Source: Thiomicrorhabdus sp041583835 (GTDB taxonomy: Bacteria > Pseudomonadota > Gammaproteobacteria > Thiomicrospirales > Thiomicrospiraceae). From it: 64,000 nucleotides of DNA. A model generated the notes under the pieces. That model was given only the letters and a program-made list of their open reading frames with translations, ran no database searches and was not told the origin of the DNA. Within the stretch, counting starts at the first letter, position 1, and the number at the start of each line of letters is the position of its first letter. Positions 8,450 to 16,497 of this stretch are shown here, piece after piece. The stretch lies in contig NZ_JBFHFC010000001.1 in the NCBI RefSeq assembly GCF_041583835.1, forward strand, positions 176,392 through 240,391, given 5' to 3'. A program made the translations under genes and the position numbers.

Positions 8450-10293
8450 TCATCCGTTCCTGTCGTCATATTTTGTTTTTCCAACCAAAGTGATGAAGAA
8501 TTTGCATCCAAATTCAATTGCACACGATCTTCAAGCGCCGGCGCCAATTGAATCTGTGTTTTTCTCAATTCATCCCTTCTAAAATAGTGGCACTCCCAGA
8601 CTGGCAATTCGCCCTGAGGATTTAATCGTTTCAAACGGTTTTCGATTGAAGCTGCGTTCGCGGTTTTCAAACCATTCAGCGCGATAATTTCGTCTCCAGC
8701 CGCCAATCCTGCTTGATAAGCAGGTTGATGATTCCAAACATGCGTCAACTTCACGGTTTGGTGCTCGGTATCGATTACATTGGCACCTAGATTTGACAGC
8801 AATACTTCGGCTTTCGTCTCACCGCCTTTGTCGCTCAGAGTCGTGGCACCGCGCAAACTAAACTCGATATTCTCGGCCTTAAACAAATCTTCAAACGGTA
8901 AATCTTGAGTGCCGTACAGATAGCTTTTAAAAAAGTCTTCCAAATCCACTCCGCTGACCAGCGAACAAATCGATTCAATCTGATACTCATCCAAACCGAC
9001 ACCCGCTTTGCCATAAAACTGCCACAAATGTAACAAGACATCATCGAGTGATTTTTGATGTTGCGTGCGTTGGCGAATCAATAAATCCAGACCTAACGCA
9101 ATCAAACTGCCTTTCGTGTAATAACTGATAATTGCATTCGGTGCATTTTCGTCCTGTTGGTAAAACTTAGTCCAGGTTAACCAACTGGATTCCGCCACCG
9201 ACTGATGCAAACGCCCGGGCATACGATAGACACGTGTCATTTGTTCCGCTAGCAATTGCAAATATTTTTTCTGATCGATAAGACCCGCCCGTAACAAGAT
9301 CAACGCATCGTAATAAGAGGTCACTCCCTCGAACCACCATAATTGATTGGTGTAAGCTGGCTCTTTCAGATCGGACTCTTGATATACCTTAGGCTGAATA
9401 CGCTTGACGTTCCACAAATGAAAGTATTCGTGACTGCACAACTCCAAAAACTGTAAGTATCCATCCGTCGCTTCCTGCATTCCCGGATAGGGCAGATCGT
9501 CTCGGCTACACATCAAGGCAGTGGAATTGCGGTGTTCCAAACCGCCATAATCACTTCCCGTCACCATAACCTGAAACAGGTAACTTTCCATAGGAGCACC
9601 ACCGAACATACAAATTTCGGTTTCACAAATTTTAACCAAGTCCTGTTTTAGACGTTCAGTATCGCATTCAAAAACACCGGTCAACACCATTCTATGTGGG
9701 ATACCGCAAGCTTCAAAATGAATATCGACGAAATCTCCCATCTCTACCGGGTAGTCGATTAAAGATGAATAGCTATCCGCTTGGTAAAATCCAAAACCCG
9801 ATTCATCGATGTCGACACGGGGCATGCCACAAGCCACTTTCCAGCGATGCTCGCGACAAAAGTTCGTCGCAGAAATTTCAACCCGGCAACCCTGATCCCT
9901 TTGACCGTCCACAGCCAAAAAAACCGACGTACCGTTGAAAAATGCATGGCTTTGATCGAAATGAGCGCCGCGAACCGATAAATCCCACGCATACACTTGG
10001 TACTTCAACGTCACAGGCCGACCGTCACTGGCAAATTCCCAGGTTGAAGTATCCACCGAACTCACATGCAGTGGATTCTGCTCGACATCGATTGCAGAAA
10101 GACCGATCAGATGTTTGGAAAAGTCGCGAATCAAATAACTGCCCGGAATCCAATTTGGCAACGAAACCGTTTGAATCGGTTGGGTAGGGCTTGGGATCGT
10201 CAATTCGACTTCAAACAAATGTCCGTTTGGATCGGCGGGAATGATTCTATATTCAATACTCGAAGAGTGGTTCTGTAAAGCGGGGTTGGACAT
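8446..10293 (-). CDS. M61 family peptidase with PDZ domain
   Basis: 615 residues, a glycyl-aminopeptidase-like cytosolic metallopeptidase. The first about 170 residues form the family N-terminal beta domain (WIPGSYLIRDFSKHL near 46-60). The metal site HEYFHLWNVKRIQP lies at about residues 288-301, with the downstream glutamate in WWFEGVTSYYDAL near 322. A PDZ domain (NHQPAYQAGLAAGDEIIALNG) occupies roughly residues 480-570. Length and domain order match proteobacterial M61 peptidases, which are reported to prefer N-terminal Gly/Ala. No signal peptide. Overlaps slyX by 4 bases and begins 17 bases after the SLAC1-family gene, so the three are likely one transcript. Confidence 0.92.
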   Translation of the reverse strand: MSNPALQNHSSSIEYRIIPADPNGHLFEVELTIPSPTQPIQTVSLPNWIPGSYLIRDFSKHLIGLSAIDVEQNPLHVSSVDTSTWEFASDGRPVTLKYQVYAWDLSVRGAHFDQSHAFFNGTSVFLAVDGQRDQGCRVEISATNFCREHRWKVACGMPRVDIDESGFGFYQADSYSSLIDYPVEMGDFVDIHFEACGIPHRMVLTGVFECDTERLKQDLVKICETEICMFGGAPMESYLFQVMVTGSDYGGLEHRNSTALMCSRDDLPYPGMQEATDGYLQFLELCSHEYFHLWNVKRIQPKVYQESDLKEPAYTNQLWWFEGVTSYYDALILLRAGLIDQKKYLQLLAEQMTRVYRMPGRLHQSVAESSWLTWTKFYQQDENAPNAIISYYTKGSLIALGLDLLIRQRTQHQKSLDDVLLHLWQFYGKAGVGLDEYQIESICSLVSGVDLEDFFKSYLYGTQDLPFEDLFKAENIEFSLRGATTLSDKGGETKAEVLLSNLGANVIDTEHQTVKLTHVWNHQPAYQAGLAAGDEIIALNGLKTANAASIENRLKRLNPQGELPVWECHYFRRDELRKTQIQLAPALEDRVQLNLDANSSSLWLEKQNMTTGTDE

Positions 10294-10310
10294 AATGCAA
10301 TACTCAAAAG

Positions 10311-11306
10311 TTAAGATTGTTTACTCATAATATGAAGCGATTGATGTTTCCAGGCCAAAAAGGTCATCAGCGTTAAATGTAAAACCAATACCGATAACAG
10401 TGACAATAACAATCCGCCCAAATAACCGTAAAAAACAAGGTTTAAATGCTCAAACATGACCAGGCTGGCGACGGCCATCATGGTTAAAGGGAAAACGCTC
10501 GCCCAGGAAGCTAAACTGAATGGAATTTTACTGAAACGCAAAGTTTTACTTAACAGTAAAAAACTCAAAAACAGACCGGTATAAAACAAAACACGTGCAA
10601 CCAGATCCACTTCCAGCGCACCATCCGAAGCCAAAGGCACATTCAACGCCAAATAAGATAAAAACCCTAAAGCAGGCGGCGCAATCAAAATAAACAGGGT
10701 CGGCTCAAGATAAGAAGCCAGTGGCGGATGAAAAAACAGTCGGTATAAAATCAAGCTGAATAGAATCAGCCAGAAAATCAGGCCGATACTTAAAAAGAAC
10801 CATCCCAATTCAACCGGTAAGAATTGCGGCAATCCCAAGGGGATCACCAACACCCCCACGACTGGTAAAAACCAGACGGGGTTCAAATCGGTTACCTGCC
10901 AATGCGTCTGATAAATCCAGTTTCTCACTATGTAAATGGTAATCACGAATTGCAGAATCGAACCGACGCTCCAGAACACAATTGATCCTATTTCGGAAAG
11001 GGGCTGGAACATAACACCCAACAAAATCATGCTAATACTAATACTGGAAAAGAAATTTCCTTCAGATGCGCCTTTCAATTCGTTTACGAAACGCGTGAAA
11101 TGAAAAAACAACTTTAGAAAGTAAGTAAAGGTAAAGGCGATAAACAACAAAACACCAATCAATAACAACAGCTCGCTTATGGGCCAAGCGAACCCCATAT
11201 TCCGTTCCAACAACTGGTAACCGTACGCCAACCCCAGATAACCGACAACGACGCCGAACAGACTGATAGGAAATTCCGCAGATTGTAATACTAATTTCTG
11301 AAACAT
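10311..11306 (-). CDS. SLAC1/TehA-family anion channel (copy 1)
   Basis: 331 residues with about ten membrane helices. The N-terminal PISLFGVVVGYLGLAYGYQLLE is the TehA/SLAC1 first helix, and LYRLFFHPPLASYLEPTLFILIAPPALGF is the characteristic mid-protein signature; both occur again in the divergent gene at 11517. Family members are voltage-independent anion channels or dicarboxylate/tellurite-resistance transporters; here the anion is not predictable. Probably transcribed with the M61 gene and slyX. Confidence 0.88.
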   Translation of the reverse strand: MFQKLVLQSAEFPISLFGVVVGYLGLAYGYQLLERNMGFAWPISELLLLIGVLLFIAFTFTYFLKLFFHFTRFVNELKGASEGNFFSSISISMILLGVMFQPLSEIGSIVFWSVGSILQFVITIYIVRNWIYQTHWQVTDLNPVWFLPVVGVLVIPLGLPQFLPVELGWFFLSIGLIFWLILFSLILYRLFFHPPLASYLEPTLFILIAPPALGFLSYLALNVPLASDGALEVDLVARVLFYTGLFLSFLLLSKTLRFSKIPFSLASWASVFPLTMMAVASLVMFEHLNLVFYGYLGGLLLSLLSVLVLHLTLMTFLAWKHQSLHIMSKQS

Positions 11307-11383
11307 ACTGAATATTGACTTAGCCCGATAGGATGTAAAATCTTTTGAAATTTATTATACGTTTAATTTAAGGTTAATATAGA

Positions 11384-11411
11384 TTGAACCATATAAGACT
11401 CGCCTTATAAT
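11384..11411 (+). promoter_or_regulatory. Putative sigma-70 promoter for the second SLAC1 gene
   Basis: TTGAAC at 11384-11389 and a perfect TATAAT at 11406-11411, 16 bases apart, in the 210-base divergent region. It would give a leader of about 100 bases before 11517. The opposite strand has a TATAAT-like element nearby (complement near 11355) without a good -35. Confidence 0.5.
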
Positions 11412-11516
11412 CATAATCTAAACATTAAATAAATCCTTGCCGCGGCAAAACCATGATCGGTTAATGTAATCGACCAATAAAACCGTAACCCGACAGTCAT
11501 TTAATACGAGAGCCTG

Positions 11517-12530
11517 ATGAAAATCCGCTTTTCACCTTCAGTCATTTTTTTCGGTATCCCGATGGGACTGCTTGGAAGCGTGCTAAACGGCCGTCACCTC
11601 GAAAGTATGTTGGGGATTAAGATATTCTATGTCGACTGGTTACTCTGGTACGGTTGGATTGCGCTGATTGTCGTCAGCCTCGGTTTCCTGTTCGGATTTT
11701 TCACGCCAAGCCGCCAAAAACTTAAGGCGGAATGGCTAAACAGCTTTCAGGTTTCCTTGTTTCCCTCAATTACGTTATCCCTCATACTGGGCATCGTCAC
11801 CATACAGGAAACCTTTACACTCACCGCCACTCAACAAACCTGGCTATACGGCGCATATTTCAGTGTCGTGTTTTTGCATACCGTACTCAACGGCCTGCTC
11901 ATCAACCGCTGGATCTTCGAGCCAAGCGTTCCGATCCAAAATCACAAACCGACCTGGTTTATTCTATTATCCGGTAACTTCGTCGTTGTCATTTCCGGCT
12001 CGACATTGTTTAGCCAACAACAACTTGAAGCGTGGCCGATATGGAGCGAATTACTCTGGCTTTACTTTTCAGCCGGTCTCTTAATCTGGTTCAGCTTTGC
12101 CGTCAGCCAGTTTTACCGCCTGTTTTTCGAATCCAGCCTCGAAACCTCTCTACGTCCCAGCTTGTTTATCTTTCTGGCGCCGCCGTCCCTGGCCACGATT
12201 GCCTCGCTGTTTTTAATCGAACCCGATCTGGCTTTTTATCTACCACTGGAAAGTGATCTGCCAATGTTGACCTGGATGTTGTATAGCTTCGCGGCCTTCA
12301 TGTTTCTTTTATGGTTTGTGTCGGCACGACACTTTATCGGAGGAGGGTTAACGACGGCAGGGTGGGCTTATGTTTATCCTTTAGCCGCCTTTGGCTATGC
12401 AACCCAATACATGGCTCAAATACTCGACAGTTCACTTTTATATGCCGCCAGCATCTCAATATTCGCCCTTGTTACTTTATTTATCAGTTTATTGTCAGGT
12501 CTATTGATAATGCACATCATCAAGTCGTGA
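11517..12530 (+). CDS. SLAC1/TehA-family anion channel (copy 2)
   Basis: 337 residues, about ten hydrophobic helices. It shares the layout of the gene at 10311-11306: N-terminal SVIFFGIPMGLLGSVL, then a long membrane core with FYRLFFESSLETSLRPSLFIFLAPPSL and a late AGWAYVYPLAAFGYA helix (compare ASWASVFPLTMMAVA in copy 1). The two are clearly paralogues but strongly diverged. Upstream it has its own promoter candidate; 61 bases after it gltX begins, with its own -10 element overlapping the 3' side (TATAAT 12550-12555). Confidence 0.87.
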   Translation: MKIRFSPSVIFFGIPMGLLGSVLNGRHLESMLGIKIFYVDWLLWYGWIALIVVSLGFLFGFFTPSRQKLKAEWLNSFQVSLFPSITLSLILGIVTIQETFTLTATQQTWLYGAYFSVVFLHTVLNGLLINRWIFEPSVPIQNHKPTWFILLSGNFVVVISGSTLFSQQQLEAWPIWSELLWLYFSAGLLIWFSFAVSQFYRLFFESSLETSLRPSLFIFLAPPSLATIASLFLIEPDLAFYLPLESDLPMLTWMLYSFAAFMFLLWFVSARHFIGGGLTTAGWAYVYPLAAFGYATQYMAQILDSSLLYAASISIFALVTLFISLLSGLLIMHIIKS

Positions 12531-12591
12531 GATTTAATCTTCGAGCGTTTATAATAGGCCTTTATTTTGAGATACCTTTAAGGAACTTTTT

Positions 12592-14004
12592 GTGATTCGT
12601 ACTCGATTTGCGCCTAGCCCAACGGGCTATTTACACATTGGTGGGGTAAGAACGGCCCTGTTTTCATGGTTATATGCCAAAAAACTTGGCGGTGACTTCA
12701 TCTTAAGAATTGAAGATACCGACTTGGAGCGCTCCACTGAAGAGTCTGTTAACGCTATCCTTGAAGGTATGAGCTGGTTAGGTCTTGATTATGACCAAGG
12801 GCCTTTCTATCAGACTCACCGTTTCGAACGCTATAAAGAAGTGATCGATATGCTGTTCGAAAAAGGGTTAGCTTACTACTGTTACGCAACGCCCGACGAA
12901 CTCGACATCATGCGAGAAGCGCAAAAAGCGGCAGGGGAGAAGCCACGTTACGACGGTCGTTACCGTGATTTCACCGGAGAACCACCTGCCGGAGTCGAAC
13001 CGGTTATCCGTTTTAAAAACCCGATTGACGGCGAAGTGGTCATCGACGATATGGTCAAAGGTAAAGTCGTTATCGGCAACAAAGAGCTAGACGACCTGAT
13101 TATCGCCCGATCGGACGGTACGCCGACTTACAACCTGACCGTGGTCGTTGACGACTGGGATATGGGCGTTTCTCACGTTATTCGCGGAGACGACCATCTA
13201 AATAACACACCGCGCCAGATCAACCTTTATAAAGCAATCGGTGCCGACGTGCCTAAATTCGCTCACATCCCGATGGTACTAGGAGAAGACGGAAGCCGTC
13301 TATCGAAACGCCACGGTGCCGTCAGCGTTTTACAATACAAAGAGCAAGGATTCCTACCTGAAGCCTTATTGAACTACCTTGTACGTCTTGGATGGTCACA
13401 CGGAGATCAAGAAATTTTCACGATCGATCAAATGGTAGAATTTTTCGATTTAGACTCGGTAAACAGCTCTCCGTCGACCTTCAACAGCGACAAGCTGACC
13501 TGGATCAACGAACAGCACTTTAAAATGGCGAAGGCCGAACATTTAGCCAAACACCTTGCACCATTTATGGTTCAGCACGGATGCGACCTATCTCAAGGAC
13601 CGGATTTGGCCGATGTTGCGGATCTATTAAGAGACCGTGCCAAGACTTTCGTAGAAATGGCCCAATCTGCGACGTATTTCTATAACGATTTTGAAACCTT
13701 TGAAGAGGGGGCCGCTAAGAAGCACCTTCGCCCGGTTGCGGAAGAACCTTTAAAAGTTCTACTGACTAAACTGGAAGCCATTCAAGACTGGAAAGCGGAA
13801 GCGATTCACGAGGCAATTCAGGCCACAACCGAAGAACTTGAAATCGGCATGGGTAAAATCGGGATGCCGCTACGTGTTGCCATCACGGGAGGAGGGCAGT
13901 CACCCGCCATTGATGCAACGGCCCAACTGATCGGAAAATCACGCAGCATTGAACGTATTCATCTTGCATTGAATTTCATCGAAGCACGCAAAGAGGCTTC
14001 TTAA
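12592..14004 (+). CDS. gltX: Glutamyl-tRNA synthetase
   Basis: 470 residues, class I aminoacyl-tRNA synthetase charging tRNA-Glu. The ATP motifs are complete: HIGG (HIGH motif, residues 16-19) and LSKRHG (KMSKS motif near 238-242); FAPSPTGYLHIGGVRTALFS and VVDDWDMGVSHVIRGDDHL are family-typical. GTG start at 12592 with AAGGA 8 bases upstream. Fittingly, two tRNA-Glu genes stand just downstream in the same orientation, but a terminator separates them. Whether it is discriminating or not (Gln-tRNA) cannot be judged here. Confidence 0.96.
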   Translation: MIRTRFAPSPTGYLHIGGVRTALFSWLYAKKLGGDFILRIEDTDLERSTEESVNAILEGMSWLGLDYDQGPFYQTHRFERYKEVIDMLFEKGLAYYCYATPDELDIMREAQKAAGEKPRYDGRYRDFTGEPPAGVEPVIRFKNPIDGEVVIDDMVKGKVVIGNKELDDLIIARSDGTPTYNLTVVVDDWDMGVSHVIRGDDHLNNTPRQINLYKAIGADVPKFAHIPMVLGEDGSRLSKRHGAVSVLQYKEQGFLPEALLNYLVRLGWSHGDQEIFTIDQMVEFFDLDSVNSSPSTFNSDKLTWINEQHFKMAKAEHLAKHLAPFMVQHGCDLSQGPDLADVADLLRDRAKTFVEMAQSATYFYNDFETFEEGAAKKHLRPVAEEPLKVLLTKLEAIQDWKAEAIHEAIQATTEELEIGMGKIGMPLRVAITGGGQSPAIDATAQLIGKSRSIERIHLALNFIEARKEAS

Positions 14005-14013
14005 TACTGAATA

Positions 14014-14050
14014 AATAAACGATAGCCGATCGGCTAAGGTCTCGTTTATT
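14014..14050. repeat. Palindrome nested in an inverted repeat after gltX
   Basis: Outer arms AATAAACGA (14014-14022) and TCGTTTATT (14042-14050) are perfect 9-base complements. Directly inside the left arm is the perfect 14-base palindrome TAGCCGATCGGCTA (14023-14036), then AGGTC. It could form an mRNA 3' hairpin or be a dimeric protein-binding site. It has no T-run, and a separate terminator follows. Confidence 0.7.
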
Positions 14051-14066
14051 CAGTCATTGAATGATA

Positions 14067-14092
14067 AAAAGGGGTGAAAGCCCCTTTTTTTT
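14067..14092 (+). terminator. gltX terminator
   Basis: AAAAAGGGG, loop TGAAAG, CCCC followed by eight T. Short but GC-clamped stem 60-90 bases after the gltX stop. Confidence 0.8.
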
Positions 14093-14275
14093 ATTTTTAA
14101 CCCGAGCAATCAACCCCGACTCTCAGGGCAAATAAAAGCATCTTCACCGGAATAAAATTAATCGAAATATTCACTTGCCTAAGCGAACCCACCATTTCCA
14201 CAAACCTAAAATCAAACACTTAACGTAAGTTCGATAAAATTGCTAAAAAAGTGTCATATTTTTTTAAATAAAGTC

Positions 14276-14303
14276 TTGACGCTTCCCAGCATATCTATAT
14301 AAT
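14276..14303 (+). promoter_or_regulatory. tRNA operon promoter
   Basis: TTGACG (14276-14281), 16-base spacer, perfect TATAAT (14298-14303). The GC-rich ACGCACCC discriminator just after the -10 is typical of stable-RNA promoters under stringent control (known property; RelA is encoded in this window). The first tRNA starts 19 bases after the -10. Confidence 0.85.
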
Positions 14304-14321
14304 ACGCACCCATCAGCTCGA

Positions 14322-14397
14322 GGGGCTATAGCTCAGCTGGGAGAGCGCAACACTGGCAGTGTTGAGGTCAGCGGTTCGATCCCGCTTAGCTCCACCA
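14322..14397 (+). tRNA. tRNA-Ala (GGC)
   Basis: 76 bases with encoded CCA. Acceptor GGGGCTA/TAGCTCC, anticodon loop CTGGCAG flanked by CAACA/TGTTG gives GGC. T-loop GGTTCGATCC is intact. Confidence 0.97.
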
Positions 14398-14416
14398 AGT
14401 TGATAATATAGTTCAC

Positions 14417-14463
14417 GAAGTTCGGTAGCGAGAACTTCACCAAACTGAAAGGCATTTCAGTTT
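14417..14463 (+). other. Hairpins in the tRNA-Ala/tRNA-Glu spacer
   Basis: Two perfect stems lie in the 102-base spacer: GAAGTTC/GAACTTC (14417-14423 with 14432-14438) and AAACTGAAA/TTTCAGTTT (14442-14450 with 14455-14463). The second is followed by AGATTTTT. They may act in processing of the polycistronic tRNA precursor or as partial attenuation; no T-run strong enough for full termination. Confidence 0.5.
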
Positions 14464-14499
14464 AGATTTTTAAGAAATTAAAAGTCGCTTTTACAATGC

Positions 14500-14575
14500 G
14501 TCCCGTTCGTCTAGAGGCCTAGGACACGGCCCTTTCACGGCTGTAACAGGGGTTCGACTCCCCTACGGGACGCCA
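14500..14575 (+). tRNA. tRNA-Glu (TTC), copy 1
   Basis: 76 bases with encoded CCA. Acceptor GTCCCGT/ACGGGAC; anticodon loop CTTTCAC gives TTC. Identical to the copy at 14738-14813. Confidence 0.97.
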
Positions 14576-14579
14576 TTAT

Positions 14580-14654
14580 GCGGGAATAGCTCAGCGGTAG
14601 AGCACAACCTTGCCAAGGTTGGGGTCGCGAGTTCGATCCTCGTTTCCCGCTCCA
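14580..14654 (+). tRNA. tRNA-Gly (GCC)
   Basis: 75 bases with encoded CCA. Acceptor GCGGGAA/TTCCCGC; anticodon loop TTGCCAA gives GCC. Begins 4 bases after the first tRNA-Glu. Confidence 0.97.
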
Positions 14655-14737
14655 TATTTAAGTGGGTTGAAATCAGGCTATTAGGCCAGCATTACTGAAT
14701 TCAACCGACTGTTAGCTGAGATGCTAACAAACAATCT

Positions 14738-14813
14738 GTCCCGTTCGTCTAGAGGCCTAGGACACGGCCCTTTCACGGCTGTAACAGGGGTTCGACTCCC
14801 CTACGGGACGCCA
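14738..14813 (+). tRNA. tRNA-Glu (TTC), copy 2
   Basis: 76 bases, base-for-base identical to 14500-14575, anticodon TTC, encoded CCA. Last gene of the cluster, followed by a terminator after 7 bases. The 83-base spacer before it contains the hairpin GTTAGC/GCTAAC. Confidence 0.97.
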
Positions 14814-14820
14814 CATACTA

Positions 14821-14848
14821 AAAGCTCACTTTACGTGGGCTTTTTTTA
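14821..14848 (+). terminator. Terminator of the tRNA cluster
   Basis: AAAGCTCAC, loop TTTAC, GTGGGCTTT with a run of seven T; one G-T pair in the stem. Confidence 0.9.
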
Positions 14849-15042
14849 TTTCTAGCCTTTAAAACTTCCGACTGTTAAACTAAAAAACATCAGTAAACTT
14901 TCCAACTGAACTCCCACCTACAACGTTGTAGTCTCAACAAACTAATAAATAACGAAAAATCATGCTGCCCGTATGTTTTTACAATCATTCTGTCATAAAC
15001 CGCGGTTACAATGATTTTTCAACCTAATCTTACGGAGTGATT

Positions 15043-16491
15043 ATGTCGCAAGCGGATATTGGATTAATTGGTCTCGCAGTCATGGGACAAAACCTGGTGT
15101 TAAACATGGCTGATCACGGATTCAGCGTAGCGGTGTACAATCGCAGTCCAGAAAAAACCAACGACTTTTTAGCGGGAGAAGCGTCCGATAAATCGATTAT
15201 CGGCACCTATTCACTACAAGAACTTGTCGATTCGTTGAAAGCACCTCGCAAAGTGATGCTTATGGTTAAAGCCGGCGACGTTGTCGACGCGTTTATCGAT
15301 CAACTTGTACCGCTGCTTGACCAAGGCGACATCATCATAGACGGCGGAAATTCGCTTTACATCGACTCAACCCGCCGCACACACTCACTCAAAGAAAAAG
15401 GGATTCTCTTTATCGGTACCGGCGTTTCCGGCGGAGAAGAGGGCGCTCGTAACGGTCCATCGATCATGCCCGGCGGAAATCCACTTGCCTGGGAGGCTGT
15501 CAAACCGATCTTCCAATCCATCGCGGCGCATGTAGATCACGAAGCTTGTTGTGACTGGGTAGGGGACGAAGGCGCCGGACATTACGTCAAAATGGTACAC
15601 AACGGTATCGAATACGGCGACATGCAACTTATTTCAGAAGCCTACCAATTAATGCGTGAAGGGCTGAAAATGTCGCCCGAAGAGTGCCATGAGGTTTTTG
15701 CGGAATGGAATAAAGGAGTTTTGGATTCCTACCTAATCGAGATTACCGCCGACATTTTGACGTTTAAAGACGCAGACGGTTCGCCGCTGATCGATAAAAT
15801 CCTCGATGCCGCAGGACAGAAAGGAACCGGTAAATGGACGGGAATCAACTCCCTGGAAATGGGGGTTCCTTTGACCCTGATTACCGAATCCGTCTATGCT
15901 CGCTGCCTCTCTTCTTTAAAAGAAGAACGGGTTACAGCCTCTAAAATTTATCCTCGCCAGCCAGCTCCGACACTAGACAATAAACAAACGGTTCTGCAAG
16001 CCATTCACGACGCCCTATACGCTTCAAAAATCATCTCCTATACGCAAGGTTACATGCTGATGAAAGAAGCGGCTAAAGCTTATGCTTGGGATTTAAACTA
16101 TGGCGGAATCGCCTTGATGTGGCGTGGCGGCTGTATTATTCGCAGTACTTTCTTGGGTGAAATCAAACGCGCCTTCGACGAAGTGCCTGACCTGCAAAAC
16201 CTACTGCAAGACAGTTTCTTTGAAAACGCCATTAAAGCTGCCGAATCCAACTGGAGAGAAGCGATTATCTTCGGCATCCAGCAGCGCATTCCAACACCGG
16301 CCCTAAGCTCCGCTCTGGCATTCTTCGACGGTTATCGTAGCGAAACCGTATCTGCCAACATGCTTCAGGCTCAGCGTGATTATTTTGGCGCACACACTTA
16401 TGAACGTGTAGACGCGCCAAGAGGCGAACGTTTCCATACCGACTGGATTCAATCCGGCGGAAATATTAGCTCTACAAGTTACGAGGTATAA
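15043..16491 (+). CDS. gnd: 6-phosphogluconate dehydrogenase (decarboxylating)
   Basis: 482 residues. Oxidises and decarboxylates 6-phosphogluconate to ribulose-5-phosphate with NAD(P). Rossmann motif GLIGLAVMGQNL at residues 7-18, the substrate-binding VSGGEEGARNGPSIMPGG near 127-144, catalytic lysine in HYVKMVHNGIEYGDMQ near 184, and the C-terminal domain with LIQ/TDWIQ-like RGERFHTDW. Long E. coli-type enzyme. The ATG at 15043 is preferred over the GTG at 15037 because GGAG (15034-15037) is then 5 bases upstream. Six bases separate it from zwf, so gnd-zwf-pgl form an operon. Confidence 0.96.
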   Translation: MSQADIGLIGLAVMGQNLVLNMADHGFSVAVYNRSPEKTNDFLAGEASDKSIIGTYSLQELVDSLKAPRKVMLMVKAGDVVDAFIDQLVPLLDQGDIIIDGGNSLYIDSTRRTHSLKEKGILFIGTGVSGGEEGARNGPSIMPGGNPLAWEAVKPIFQSIAAHVDHEACCDWVGDEGAGHYVKMVHNGIEYGDMQLISEAYQLMREGLKMSPEECHEVFAEWNKGVLDSYLIEITADILTFKDADGSPLIDKILDAAGQKGTGKWTGINSLEMGVPLTLITESVYARCLSSLKEERVTASKIYPRQPAPTLDNKQTVLQAIHDALYASKIISYTQGYMLMKEAAKAYAWDLNYGGIALMWRGGCIIRSTFLGEIKRAFDEVPDLQNLLQDSFFENAIKAAESNWREAIIFGIQQRIPTPALSSALAFFDGYRSETVSANMLQAQRDYFGAHTYERVDAPRGERFHTDWIQSGGNISSTSYEV

Positions 16492-16497
16492 ACATCT

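Larger units (their letters stand above)
14005..14321. other. Gene-free stretch between gltX and the tRNA cluster
   Basis: 317 bases without a credible gene. It holds, in order: a large hairpin (14014-14050), a rho-independent terminator (14067-14092), a stretch of about 170 AT-rich bases in which I see nothing, and the tRNA promoter at 14276-14303. Confidence 0.8.
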
